A stretch of DNA of 64,000 nucleotides, taken from the NCBI RefSeq assembly GCF_900473935.1, contig NZ_UCNN01000019.1:310001-374000 (forward strand), in the 5' to 3' direction. Positions 54,072-61,866 of the stretch are shown in pieces. Origin of the DNA: Synechococcus sp. UW105. GTDB taxonomy: Bacteria; Cyanobacteriota; Cyanobacteriia; PCC-6307; Cyanobiaceae. The position numbers and the translations under genes were made by a program. The notes beneath the pieces were generated by a model. It saw only the letters and a list, made by a program, of their open reading frames with translations. It did not search any database and was not told the DNA's origin. Within the stretch, counting starts at the first letter, position 1, and each line of letters starts with the position of its first letter.

Positions 54072-54443
54072 TCAATCGCCTGAACGGGATCTGGAACCGC
54101 CCAGGAGGGTCAAGGCACCGAGGCTGCCCAGCAAGACCCCGACCCCGGCTGAGATGGCCACGGAGAGAAGGGGCTTCTCCTTCACTGGCTGTTGCAGCTT
54201 CGGCCGCAGGGTTTCATCCAGTTCGTGCAGCTTGAGATCCAGTTTTTTCTGGAGCGGATCGATCGCATCGGCAACCTGGCGGCCCTGCTCACTCAGGATT
54301 TGACGCATCCGCGCCACGTTGAGTTGGCCTGTTCCCGCAGCCGCTTCGTTGCCGAGAGGGTCTGGCCTGGGTGGTGCGGCTACCCCTTCGTGTCTTGGCT
54401 CCTCCATGGTGTCGTCGTAGAGATGCTTGTCGATGGGAGCCAT
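54072..54443 (-). CDS. ElaB/DUF883-like single-span protein
   Basis: 123 residues from the ATG at 54443 (another ATG 54407). A polar N-terminus, a long helix (RMRQILSEQGRQVADAIDPL), and a C-terminal membrane anchor (LLSVAISAGVGVLLGSLGAL) with a positive end. This layout resembles the tail-anchored ElaB/YqjD/DUF883 family, which in E. coli associates with ribosomes at the membrane, but the sequence match is only general. Confidence 0.55.
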   Translation of the reverse strand: MAPIDKHLYDDTMEEPRHEGVAAPPRPDPLGNEAAAGTGQLNVARMRQILSEQGRQVADAIDPLQKKLDLKLHELDETLRPKLQQPVKEKPLLSVAISAGVGVLLGSLGALTLLGGSRSRSGD

Positions 54444-54536
54444 GGCCTTGTCTCCTGGAACTTGATCCCGGGCTAGCCATGGTCACTTCGTCTGCCAACG
54501 ACTCTCATCATTGACATGGGCGTTTGGTCGTCACGG

Positions 54537-55184
54537 CTACTGCTTACTGGCCGTCACGGATAAGAAGGGATCCCCTTGCCCTCCCAGAAGTCCCATCATC
54601 CCGGTCGCCTTTGTCTCCTCGGCGATTCGGATCGGGTCGCTCCAGCCCTGTGCTGTCAGCACGTCGCAAACGTAATCAAGATGTCCACGGTCATCAGCCT
54701 CGGTCCAAATCTGAGGGGCTTTGGTGAAGAACATTCGGTTGGAGAACGACACGATCACTTGGCCTCCAGGCCGCGTGATGCGAAGCAGCTCGGCGGCCAC
54801 TGCTTCCGGGTATTGCAGGTACTGCCATCCCGCCACGATCAGGCTGGTGTCGATGAAGTTGTCCGGAAGTGGCAGGGTCTGTTCGAGGTTGAGGTTCTGC
54901 ATCCAGTGACTGTCAAGTCGAGGATTGGCAGCCAGCTCCTGTCCGTTGAGGCCGTGGCCAATGACCCGCTCATAACGGATGTCGTCGGGGAGGTGGGAGA
55001 CCCATGACGACATCAGATCCAGCAGGGTTGCCGTGGGGTGAAGCCGCTCTCGGTAGAGCTGGGTCAGGCGCTGCCGGAAGCCGGCATCGAGGTGATGAAC
55101 AAAGCGGGGATCGCGATAAAAGACCGCGTCGTCATCGCTGTCCAGCTTGATGCGCTGGGCCTGGGTCAGCACCTGGGATACCAA
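54537..55184 (-). CDS. class I SAM-dependent methyltransferase-like protein
   Basis: 215 residues from a TTG at 55184. The Rossmann features are partly altered: motif I reads LLDLMSSWVSHLP, with no GxGxG, while IVAGWQYLQYPEAVAAELLR and LLRITRPGGQVIVSFSNRMF match the later part of methyltransferase domains. LDLMSS with a Ser-rich turn is seen in some cyanobacterial members. The substrate is unknown. Confidence 0.7.
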   Translation of the reverse strand: MVSQVLTQAQRIKLDSDDDAVFYRDPRFVHHLDAGFRQRLTQLYRERLHPTATLLDLMSSWVSHLPDDIRYERVIGHGLNGQELAANPRLDSHWMQNLNLEQTLPLPDNFIDTSLIVAGWQYLQYPEAVAAELLRITRPGGQVIVSFSNRMFFTKAPQIWTEADDRGHLDYVCDVLTAQGWSDPIRIAEETKATGMMGLLGGQGDPFLSVTASKQ

Positions 55185-55208
55185 AGACAGTCCTCACCGA
55201 TCTGCGCA

Positions 55209-55502
55209 TCATTGCGAAGCTTTGGCGTTGTTGTGGCTGCTGGGATCAGCGTCGGCTTCAGGCCTCTCGGGCCTGGACGTTTCCACTGTTTCTTGTGGGG
55301 GGATCTGTTGCCAGCCGCTGCTCCACTGCTCTCGGTCGCAAAGATCTCGCCAAGCAATTCGCCTGCGGGTGCTGGCGTCGAGAACAGCCTCAAGTTCCAC
55401 CCACCGTTCGTTTCCACGCCCTCCCTGCATCACCAGGCGGAAATGGCGATAGCCCCCCACAGCCTCCTGGCTGGTCCACGCTTGTGCAGGTTTCCAACCC
55501 AT
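55209..55502 (-). CDS. Trp-rich conserved protein (TIGR02450 family)
   Basis: 97 residues, ATG at 55502. AWTSQEAVGGYRHFRLVMQG, then RWVELEAVLDASTRRRIAWR and DREQWSSGWQQIP match the Trp-rich TIGR02450 pattern WTs....G.rHf.v......WVEL.aVlD....v.W.eL.D...W..GW. The function is unknown. A disordered acidic tail follows. It sits in the gap between the methyltransferase and the divergent SDR gene. Confidence 0.82.
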   Translation of the reverse strand: MGWKPAQAWTSQEAVGGYRHFRLVMQGGRGNERWVELEAVLDASTRRRIAWRDLCDREQWSSGWQQIPPQETVETSRPERPEADADPSSHNNAKASQ

Positions 55503-55559
55503 GGCAACGCTGGCGGCGGTTGGTGTCGGCCGTTAGCGTCGCATCCCTGCCTGCAGACC

Positions 55560-56228
55560 ATGACGCTCAACGTTGCCATTAGCGGCGCTTCCGGCAAAAC
55601 CGGGTATCGGATTGCTGAAGAAGTGCAGGCAAGGGGAGATCGACCGAGATTGTTGCTGCGGACTGATTCCAAGCTCCCCGCTTCGCTGTCGAGCTGCGAT
55701 CAACACAGGTTGTCGTTGACGGATTCTTCAGCCCTGGATGCGGCCCTCTCCGGCGTGGATGCGCTTGTGATTGCCACAGGAGCTCGTCCTTCGATCGATC
55801 TCACCGGGCCGATGCGCGTGGATGCCTGGGGGGTTCAACGTCAGGTTGAGAGCTGCCTGCGGGTGGGTGTGCGTCGGGTGGTTTTAGTGAGCTCGCTTTG
55901 CACCGGTCGTTGGCGTCATCCCTTGAATTTGTTTGGCTTGATTCTGGTGTGGAAGCGCGTCGGCGAGCGGGTGCTTGAAACCAGCAGTCTTGACTGGACG
56001 GTGGTGCGACCTGGAGGCCTTTCGGAGCGCGAAGAAGGGATTGAGGCTGAAGGAATTCGCTATTCACCAGCTGATCAGCAGGACAGTGATTCGATCCCAC
56101 GCCGTCTTGTGGCCCGCTGCTGTGTCGATGCGCTACACACGCCTGCCGCGATTGGCCGTGTGATCGAGGTGACGAGCGGCATAGACCAGCCTTTGATCAG
56201 TCTGGATGAGGCGATTGCCACCTGGTGA
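55560..56228 (+). CDS. NAD(P)-binding atypical SDR
   Basis: 222 residues from the ATG at 55560. LNVAISGASGKTGYRIAEEV is a TGxxGxxG Rossmann loop of the NmrA/Ycf39-like atypical SDR class; WTVVRPGGL and DALVIATGARPSIDL are typical inner strands. It lacks the usual YxxxK. Likely a dinucleotide-binding regulator or reductase; the substrate is unknown. An in-frame start far upstream (55038) covers two other genes and is rejected. Confidence 0.78.
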   Translation: MTLNVAISGASGKTGYRIAEEVQARGDRPRLLLRTDSKLPASLSSCDQHRLSLTDSSALDAALSGVDALVIATGARPSIDLTGPMRVDAWGVQRQVESCLRVGVRRVVLVSSLCTGRWRHPLNLFGLILVWKRVGERVLETSSLDWTVVRPGGLSEREEGIEAEGIRYSPADQQDSDSIPRRLVARCCVDALHTPAAIGRVIEVTSGIDQPLISLDEAIATW

Positions 56229-56588
56229 GGCTGACTCTTGGATGGCCATCCTTTGCGCTCTGAATGCTGAGCGGCAAAGAGGGGCGGTGGCTCCTCTCTT
56301 CATGATCGAAGACTGACTCATTTCTTCTAAATATTGCGAAGGTTATTGGGCTCTTCTCCAAGCCTCGGCAAGCTTTTTTTAATGAAATTAGGCGCTGATG
56401 ATGTCTGTGGCGTTTACAGGGTTTTGGGGATTCACAACGCTGCTTGCACCCTTGATGCACTGGCTTCGGTTTCACCCTTCAATGCTAGGGATTAGGGGTT
56501 AAAGAGGGCTGGATTGTTTTCGGTAAAGAGATAGGCTATGGAGATGGCGATAAGTCGCCATGAACCATCGAGGAAACGGCCGTTGACC
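56229..56588. other. 360-bp intergenic region with stems and a T-run
   Basis: No gene seen. After the SDR stop codon there is the palindrome GGATGGCCATCC (near 56242), a bulged stem CTTTGCGCTC...GAGCGGCAAAG (near 56256-56283), and AAGCCTCGGCAAGC followed by seven T (56360-56380), a weak intrinsic terminator. The 3' half is A+T-rich and probably holds the promoter of the 56589 gene. Confidence 0.45.
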
Positions 56589-56900
56589 ATGCAAATCACG
56601 CCAATTCTTCTTTTGCTTGCTGCTGGTTTTCTCCAGCTCTTTCAGTCGATATTCTGGCTTCTGATGAACTCCCTCCAGCCAGAAATGGATTGGAAGCTAA
56701 TGCACGTGATTGGTACTGTTGTGCCAAATGGATTGATTGTTTTGTTGGCCTTCATCGCGCTTGTGGTGTCGGTCATCGCGTTGGTGCGCCGACGCTACTC
56801 AAGTCAAGGCCTGGGCTTCGCCGTGACAGCGTTGTCGACCACAGTCTTTGTCAGTCATGCAGTATTTAGTGTGATCGCCATTATGAGTTTAATCCGGTAA
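56589..56900 (+). CDS. small three-span membrane protein
   Basis: 103 residues from the ATG at 56589. Spans: ITPILLLLAAGFLQLFQSIF, GLIVLLAFIALVVSVIALV, and TALSTTVFVSHAVFSVIAIM. No family recognised. The gene and its flanks (56300-57050) are more A+T-rich than the neighbours. A longer form from 56538 would add 17 polar residues. Confidence 0.5.
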   Translation: MQITPILLLLAAGFLQLFQSIFWLLMNSLQPEMDWKLMHVIGTVVPNGLIVLLAFIALVVSVIALVRRRYSSQGLGFAVTALSTTVFVSHAVFSVIAIMSLIR

Positions 56901-57112
56901 TCCAGTGCTGAGCTTGGTGATGCATCGTCGATGCTTCTGGCACAGCTTTACGCTGTGCTTGTTTTGATTGCGCCTGGTTGGCTTGATGATTGCCTTTGTC
57001 TCGTCGCTTTTGTTGTCTGCAAGTAGCAGGATTGATGGCTGTCATTGTATCTGAGGTGTCGAGGGTTGGTCTTCAGAATGCGGCCTTCGCTTGGTCAAGG
57101 CTGTTCCGTTCT

Positions 57113-57520
57113 TCAGCTCAGTGCTTCAGCCATCGCGTCAAGACGTCGGGCGTTGACGCCAAGGTCTGAGTCTCCGAGTCGTGATTCTGATCGAGCCTCG
57201 ATGAGGCCTCGTGAGTTGTCGGCATGCACTTCAATGTCATCCACAAAGCCAAACAGGCTGCTGCTTGCTGTGGCATGCAAATAGCCCAACTCGGAGTCAG
57301 TCGTGACCACGATTGTGCGTGGAGTTGTCTGCAGGTTGTGCTCCAGGGCTGCGAACGCCGCTGTGGTGTCGTTCACGGGCCATTGTCTCTGGGCACAGTG
57401 AGCTGGGCTTGGGCATGGCCGCAGGCTGTCTCCCTGGAGGCCTAGATCCGCAGGAACAGGTCCAACCAGGTGCAGTAGGGCCAGAAGCCAGGGCAGGGTG
57501 ATGGCAAGCAGAGCGGTCAT
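57113..57520 (-). CDS. DUF1499 family protein
   Basis: 135 residues from the ATG at 57520. An N-terminal signal/anchor (LLAITLPWLLALLHLVGPV) is followed by LRPCPSPAHCA, YLHATASSSLFGFVDDIEVH and EARSESRLGDSDLGVNARRL, the pattern of DUF1499 (PCP..PNC; .yRS.lfgF.DD.EF; RS.SR.G.sDLGvNr.R). The function is unknown; these proteins are often exported. Its start is only 11 bases from the opposite-strand gene if that one begins at 57532. Confidence 0.82.
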   Translation of the reverse strand: MTALLAITLPWLLALLHLVGPVPADLGLQGDSLRPCPSPAHCAQRQWPVNDTTAAFAALEHNLQTTPRTIVVTTDSELGYLHATASSSLFGFVDDIEVHADNSRGLIEARSESRLGDSDLGVNARRLDAMAEALS

Positions 57521-57531
57521 CGCTGTCGGTC

Positions 57532-58266
57532 TTGAACTGGATCGGCGATCATGCCTGGATTCGATCACCGGTGGGGATGCAGGCACCTCAAGCATTACTG
57601 AAGCGGTTGGCGCTGGTCGAGGGCATGGAGCCAGGCAGCCGCAGGCTTGTGATTGTCTTTGGCCAGCTTGGCGACTTTGATTCGATTGAGTACGCCCAGG
57701 CTCTCGTTCCTCTGTTGCCTTTATTGCATCAGTCAGGGCTGAACCTGTTGGCCATCGGCATCGGTGATCAGGGCAGTGCTGACCGTTTTTGTTCCTACAC
57801 CAAGCTGCCACGCACCCATCTTCAGGTGGATGCTGACAACTGTCTGCATGGACAGCTAGGGCTTTATGCAGGCCTCCAGGTGCCTGGCGGTGCATGGCCC
57901 AACTTGCTGATGATGTGCGCCGGCATTGGTTCCCCAGGCACGTTGGCGGAGGTGGTGCGGGGTTATACAGGCGATCGTTCTGCCCCCCAGCGCTTGGCCA
58001 CCCCACTGTTCCGCTTGGCGGGTGGTGAGGGATTTCAGCGGCCCTTTGAGCTCGCCAGTGTTCGCTTGCAGAACATGGTCGAGGTGCTTGGTCAATGGCG
58101 CACCTACGTCCCTTCTGATGATTGGCTCACTCAGCGTGGTGGAACCTTCCTGCTCGATGGTGACGACAGCGTGCTTTATGAGCATCGTGATCGGGGCATC
58201 CTCGGCTTCTCGGAAACGATGGCGAGGCCGCTGCAGTTTTTGGAGCCCTTTCTGGCGCAGGCTTGA
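57532..58266 (+). CDS. AhpC/TSA (PRXL2-like) protein lacking the usual Cys pair
   Basis: 244 residues from a TTG at 57532, or 229 from the ATG at 57577, which leaves more room for divergent promoters. LVIVFGQLGDFDSIEYAQAL, then GLNLLAIGIGDQGSADRFCS and VDADNCLHGQLGLYAG follow the thioredoxin-fold order of PRXL2/FAM213-like peroxiredoxins. The place where these have C..C (GC.fCR) reads GDFDSIEY, with no Cys, so peroxide-reducing chemistry of the classical kind is unlikely. Role unknown. Confidence 0.7.
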   Translation: MNWIGDHAWIRSPVGMQAPQALLKRLALVEGMEPGSRRLVIVFGQLGDFDSIEYAQALVPLLPLLHQSGLNLLAIGIGDQGSADRFCSYTKLPRTHLQVDADNCLHGQLGLYAGLQVPGGAWPNLLMMCAGIGSPGTLAEVVRGYTGDRSAPQRLATPLFRLAGGEGFQRPFELASVRLQNMVEVLGQWRTYVPSDDWLTQRGGTFLLDGDDSVLYEHRDRGILGFSETMARPLQFLEPFLAQA

Positions 58267-58284
58267 AGGCTGACGCACACTCGC

Positions 58285-59256
58285 TCAGCTCCAGCGGACG
58301 GGATCGCGGCAATCATGGTGGATCAGATGATCGAACTGGTCCCCGAGTAGATCGCGACTGATGGTCAGACAGATGGTGTTCAGCGGAAGCGAGAAACTGC
58401 TGCCGTCAGCATCGAAAGGGCCTTCCACATAGGCACCAATTCGTTCTGCCATCAGAAAGCAAGTGAAGATGGCAACGCCAATCAGGATGCTCGGCCAGCC
58501 ACTTCCCTGGCGGTGAAACTCCACCAACACCTCCCAACCAAAGACCCAGTTGATCAGGCGCACAAACACGTCATAGGACGCTGGTAGTGGAGTATTGCGG
58601 ATGCGCTCTAGCCCCCCAATCGCATCGGTACAGGCGTTGGCCACCGTCATCAACTGTTGGCGACCCCAGCCATCGATCCATCCCTCTTGATGCAGGCTTT
58701 GCACAGCTTTGGCTCGGGTCTCCGACAACTCACGCAGCGTGGCTGTGGTCGGCAGCCTGAGCTTTGCGAGCAGCCCATCCTGTAGATGCCTCAGGTCCCT
58801 ATGCCAGAAGTTGCGCAGCTGGAAGTTGAGCTGCCACACCATTGCCACCTGCAGCGTGAGCAGTTTCTGTCCGTTTTGGGATCGAAGTTGCTGACGGCTT
58901 AGTAAGGACGTCAGGTTGTCATTCCAGTTGCGGCTGTGATTGACGACTGATCCCCAGAGTTTGCGGGCTTCCCACCAACGATTGATCGCCTGGGTATTGC
59001 GGAAGCCGATGAAGATCGACACAGCAATGCCCAACGTGCGAATGAAGCTTTCGCTTTGAAACCATTCATCTGGCAACAGGTTGCTCAGTACGAGGCCACA
59101 GAACCCCAGCAACAGCAGCAGATCGAAGCGCATGCGCCAGAGCAGCTGGGCCAGCACCATCGAGTAATCACGGCGGCGTGTTTTGGGTGGATCGCCGTAC
59201 GGTCCCTCATCAACTCGCATGGATTGGCGCGACGTGTCCGCTGGTTGGTTGGCCAT
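58285..59256 (-). CDS. bestrophin-like ion channel protein
   Basis: 323 residues from the ATG at 59256 (TTG/other starts at 59325 exist). RRDYSMVLAQLLWRMRFDLL starts the first span; FIGFRNTQAINRWWEARKLW and GSVVNHSRNWNDNL are the bestrophin signature; INWVFGWEVLVEFHRQ and the final VEGPFDADGSSFSLPLNTIC resemble the C-terminal conserved part (UPF0187). In cyanobacteria and plastids such proteins are anion channels, some in thylakoids. Its first 47 bases overlap the gene behind it. Confidence 0.88.
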   Translation of the reverse strand: MANQPADTSRQSMRVDEGPYGDPPKTRRRDYSMVLAQLLWRMRFDLLLLLGFCGLVLSNLLPDEWFQSESFIRTLGIAVSIFIGFRNTQAINRWWEARKLWGSVVNHSRNWNDNLTSLLSRQQLRSQNGQKLLTLQVAMVWQLNFQLRNFWHRDLRHLQDGLLAKLRLPTTATLRELSETRAKAVQSLHQEGWIDGWGRQQLMTVANACTDAIGGLERIRNTPLPASYDVFVRLINWVFGWEVLVEFHRQGSGWPSILIGVAIFTCFLMAERIGAYVEGPFDADGSSFSLPLNTICLTISRDLLGDQFDHLIHHDCRDPVRWS

Positions 59257-59737
59257 TGTCCATCTTCTGATCCAGGCTCCAGAGCGCGAGGCCACCCCCA
59301 CGGCCCCTTGCTGCCAACCAGCCATTGGTGTCGCGGTTGATCAATGCAAAGAAGGGGCGTCGACCTGGTGCAGGTGCGTCGAGGCTGCGCTGGATGACCG
59401 GGCGATCCCAGGCGTGCAACTCCAAGCGGTTGAAGCTAAAGGTCAGTAAGGGGCGTGGCCCTTCCAGCGCCCCCTCTCCCTCGAAGCGCAGTTCGAACGG
59501 TCCAAGCCTGACCGCATTTCTGATCTGGAGGCATTGTGACGACACCGCCGTGATGTCCAGCCTGGCCTGGAGACCCCGCAGGCTCCAGTTGCTCAGAGCC
59601 GCCGTCTTGATGCTTCCTTTTGGCCAAACGTTCTGCAGCATCCAGCGGCCATCAAGGTCTTCTGCCTTAATGCTTGTGCCGTGCTGACGAACGTGGCGCT
59701 CCATCGCAAGGAGCGTCTGAGCATCGTGCCGAGTCAT
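59210..59737 (-). CDS. conserved-looking protein, possibly PAP/fibrillin-like
   Basis: 175 residues from the ATG at 59737. A helical start (LLAMERHVRQHGTSIKAEDL) then beta strands (GRWMLQNVWPKGSIKTAALS; ITAVSSQCLQIRNAVRLGPF; RPLLTFSFNRLELHAW) and near the end NGWLAARGRGGGLALW, which resembles the C-terminal G.W.aRg.GGGLA.W of PAP/fibrillin lipocalin-like proteins. Assignment by pattern only. The end overlaps the bestrophin start by 47 bases. Confidence 0.5.
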   Translation of the reverse strand: MTRHDAQTLLAMERHVRQHGTSIKAEDLDGRWMLQNVWPKGSIKTAALSNWSLRGLQARLDITAVSSQCLQIRNAVRLGPFELRFEGEGALEGPRPLLTFSFNRLELHAWDRPVIQRSLDAPAPGRRPFFALINRDTNGWLAARGRGGGLALWSLDQKMDNGQPTSGHVAPIHAS

Positions 59738-60021
59738 CACTGCAGAAGAAGGGCCATGGCCGCGATCATGCCTCGTCCTCCTGAGCTGGCATGCATCCAG
59801 CTGGACAGAATGGTCAGCATTTGCTGTCTACCACTTGTATTTCTCGCTTTTGACTTGACCAGTCAAGAACCAGATAAATGGCGCCCAGATCGCGATAGAA
59901 CGAGCAAAGCGGTTGCAGAAAGTTGTTCCGCATCTCTGCAACCCCTGGCACCTAGTTGTGAGAACGAAGTGGGCTGAGCGGAAGGTCCTGGCTAGTAAGT
60001 GACTCAGACCCTTAGACCGCT

Positions 60022-60270
60022 ATGACCAACGCTCGTGATTTGATTAATGCCCATCTGTATCCAGTGCTGGCAACACTAGGCACAATTTTTTTGGGTATCG
60101 GGATGGTTAATGCCATCCAGATCAATCAGAAGATGGGATCAATTGAAACAGAAGCGAACTATTTTAACCACTGCATGAAGCATCATATTGAAGAAAATCC
60201 TAAATATCTGTTGGACGAGATTGTTGTTCACTGCAATGGCAGTTATAGAGAGCCTAAGACCTCTTTGTAA
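60022..60270 (+). CDS. small single-span membrane protein
   Basis: 82 residues. One span (LYPVLATLGTIFLGIGMVNA) then a polar, Cys- and His-containing region (FNHCMKHHIEENPKYLLDEI; HCNGSYREP). The first gene of an A+T-rich stretch. A stem AAGACCT (60256-60262) / AGGTCTT (60276-60282) encloses its stop codon. No family recognised. Confidence 0.5.
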   Translation: MTNARDLINAHLYPVLATLGTIFLGIGMVNAIQINQKMGSIETEANYFNHCMKHHIEENPKYLLDEIVVHCNGSYREPKTSL

Positions 60271-60357
60271 GCGAAAGGTCTTGGCCGGAAAAATAAATAA
60301 GCGGTGGGCAAGTCTTTTGCCTATGATGAATGACGTTTAAAGCTTCCAATCAAGTCT

Positions 60358-60525
60358 ATGCTGGACTTAGTGCCAAGCTATTATCTTGTCTTTCTTGCTC
60401 TTGGGCTTGCTGCGATCGTGGTCGTGCTCGTCTACTCATTTACCCGCACAACAAACTATGAGGTGCAAGAGCGTATGAAGAGAGCGCAGCAAAGGCGAGA
60501 ACGGCTCAACAACGACAACAATTAG
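60358..60525 (+). CDS. small single-span membrane protein
   Basis: 55 residues (ATG 60358, TAG 60523-60525). LDLVPSYYLVFLALGLAAIV, extended by VVLVYS, forms one long hydrophobic span with a short outside start; the tail TTNYEVQERMKRAQQRRERL is basic and helical. This looks like a real small membrane protein with a cytosolic helical tail. No family recognised. Confidence 0.5.
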   Translation: MLDLVPSYYLVFLALGLAAIVVVLVYSFTRTTNYEVQERMKRAQQRRERLNNDNN

Positions 60526-60578
60526 CTCTATGCGGAATCAATTCGATAGGTATCTCTCTCTATTTAAAGCCCGTTGCC

Positions 60579-60605
60579 CTTCTTCTTCTTCTTCTTCTTC
60601 TTCTG
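60579..60605 (+). repeat. (CTT)8 trinucleotide repeat
   Basis: Eight CTT units (60579-60602) followed by CTG. Read in the frame of the next gene they encode poly-Leu running into VGLIGC, the end of a lipoprotein signal; read from the ATG at 60530 they encode poly-Ser. Simple repeats of this length are uncommon in the window. Confidence 0.85.
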
Positions 60606-60611
60606 GTCGGT

Positions 60612-60917
60612 TTGATTGGATGCAATGGATGCCGCTACCAAGCGGAGGCTGAACCTATGGTGATTCAAGTGCTTCTGCTAGCGCCTCTATCATTCATATT
60701 GTCTCTTCCGTATGATATTGGCTTAGGTAAAGTCTACTCTCGTCAAGCTGCATACTCTGCTTGCCAGCGAGCTGCTAACAGCAAAAATGAGGAAGTTCGT
60801 GTTATGTATGCTTGCAGAGAGGATGATGCTAATCGGCAGTTCCTGCTCCTGAAATTTAATCCGCTCGACATAGGGAATCCGAACAGGTATACAGCGATCG
60901 AGCACTTCTGCTACTGA
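60612..60917 (+). pseudogene. possible lipoprotein gene with a displaced start
   Basis: The plausible protein is 101 residues from TTG 60612, but the frame reads on upstream through eight Leu codons to give LLLLLLLLVGLIGC, a lipobox-like end. The nearest ATG (60530: MRNQFDRYLSLFKARCP) has the right shape for the n-region but is one base out of phase; a one-base deletion between 60580 and 60530 would join them. The rest (YSRQAAYSACQRAANSKNEE; YACREDDANRQFLLLKFNPL) looks intact. Either a frameshift, a non-ATG start, or a chance frame. Confidence 0.45.
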
Positions 60918-61103
60918 ATCAATCAGTCGAATAAGTCATCGCACCTGTCGGCGTCGGTACGTTCGAAGCCTTGTCGGAATCCTCCAGGCAACGCATCAAT
61001 AGTTGTCTTCTTAGATATAAGTGCCCTTGTGCACTAATGCCGTTCAATTGATCCTGGCTGTCCCGGGTATGTCTATTATTGTTGTTTAAACGATTTTGGG
61101 AAG
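60918..61103. other. 186-bp spacer, no gene
   Basis: A+T-richer. It contains a small hairpin AGTGC (61020-61024) / GCACT (61031-61035) with a 6-base loop. Presumably the promoter of the TPR gene lies here. Confidence 0.35.
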
Positions 61104-61835
61104 ATGTCTCTTAGGCCTACTGCTCTTGCTGCTGCGCTGTCTGTGCTTGCCCTTGGGTCTCCATTGATTTCCGGTTGCACGAATCCCTTGGCAATCATCT
61201 CTTCTAGCCGTGGCGCGGAAAAGTATGAGCAAGGAGATTATCAAGGGGCAATTGCTGATTTCACAAGAGCGATTGAGATTAATCCACGGTATGCCGATGC
61301 TTACCTCAAGCGTGGAAATGCCAAGGATGAATTAGGTGATTATGAAGGAGCAATTTCGGATTATACAAAGGCGATAGAGGTGAATCCGCGGTATGCCGAT
61401 GCCTATTATAATCGTGGTGTTGTCAAGTACGATCTAGAGGATTACCAAGGAGCGATTGCCGATTACACAAATGCGATAGAGATCGATCCGCAGCATGCCG
61501 ATGCCTACAATAACCGTGGCAATCTAAGGTCTAGTTCAGAAGATAACCAAGCAGCAATTGCTGACTTTGACAAGGCCATAGAGATTGATCCGCAGGACGA
61601 CTATTACTATTACAATCGTGGCAATTCTAAGTTTAATTTAGAAGACTACCAAGGCGCCATTGCCGATTATACAAAGGCAATTGAGATTAATTCGCAGGAT
61701 TCCGATCATTATACCAACCGTGGCATTGCGAAAGAATTGGCAAATGATCTTGAGGGTGCTTGCGGTGATTGGAGGCGGGCCGTAGACCTTGGAGATCAGA
61801 AGCCTGTCGAATGGGTCAAGTATCAGTGTTCATAG
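61104..61835 (+). CDS. TPR-repeat lipoprotein
   Basis: 243 residues. Lipoprotein signal ending in PLISGC. Then five near-identical 34-residue TPR units, each like DYQGAIADFTRAIEINPRYA followed by DAYLKRGNAKDELG, and a sixth decayed unit (DLEGACGDWRRAVDLGD). TPR arrays are helical scaffolds that bind other proteins. The sequence is A+T-richer than the neighbourhood. Units are alike at DNA level too. It should face the periplasm or lumen. Confidence 0.85.
   Translation: MSLRPTALAAALSVLALGSPLISGCTNPLAIISSSRGAEKYEQGDYQGAIADFTRAIEINPRYADAYLKRGNAKDELGDYEGAISDYTKAIEVNPRYADAYYNRGVVKYDLEDYQGAIADYTNAIEIDPQHADAYNNRGNLRSSSEDNQAAIADFDKAIEIDPQDDYYYYNRGNSKFNLEDYQGAIADYTKAIEINSQDSDHYTNRGIAKELANDLEGACGDWRRAVDLGDQKPVEWVKYQCS
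61236..61745 (+). repeat. five 102-bp DNA repeats encoding TPR units
   Basis: Unit starts at 61236, 61338, 61440, 61542 and 61644 are exactly 102 bases apart. They begin GATTATCAAGG-, GATTATGAAGG-, GATTACCAAGG-, GATAACCAAGC- and GACTACCAAGG-. Similarity at the DNA level suggests recent duplication of units. Confidence 0.8.
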
Positions 61836-61866
61836 TTATTTCTATGTGCCTGGTTGTTGATGCTGA

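Noticed and set aside
55038-55559. 396-residue version of the SDR gene
   Set aside because: The added part covers the TIGR02450 gene and the methyltransferase start on the other strand and is not protein-like; the Rossmann fold begins at 55560.
60530-60651. Short ORF with eight Ser codons
   Set aside because: About 40 residues with no feature beyond the repeat; more likely the n-region of the displaced lipoprotein gene.
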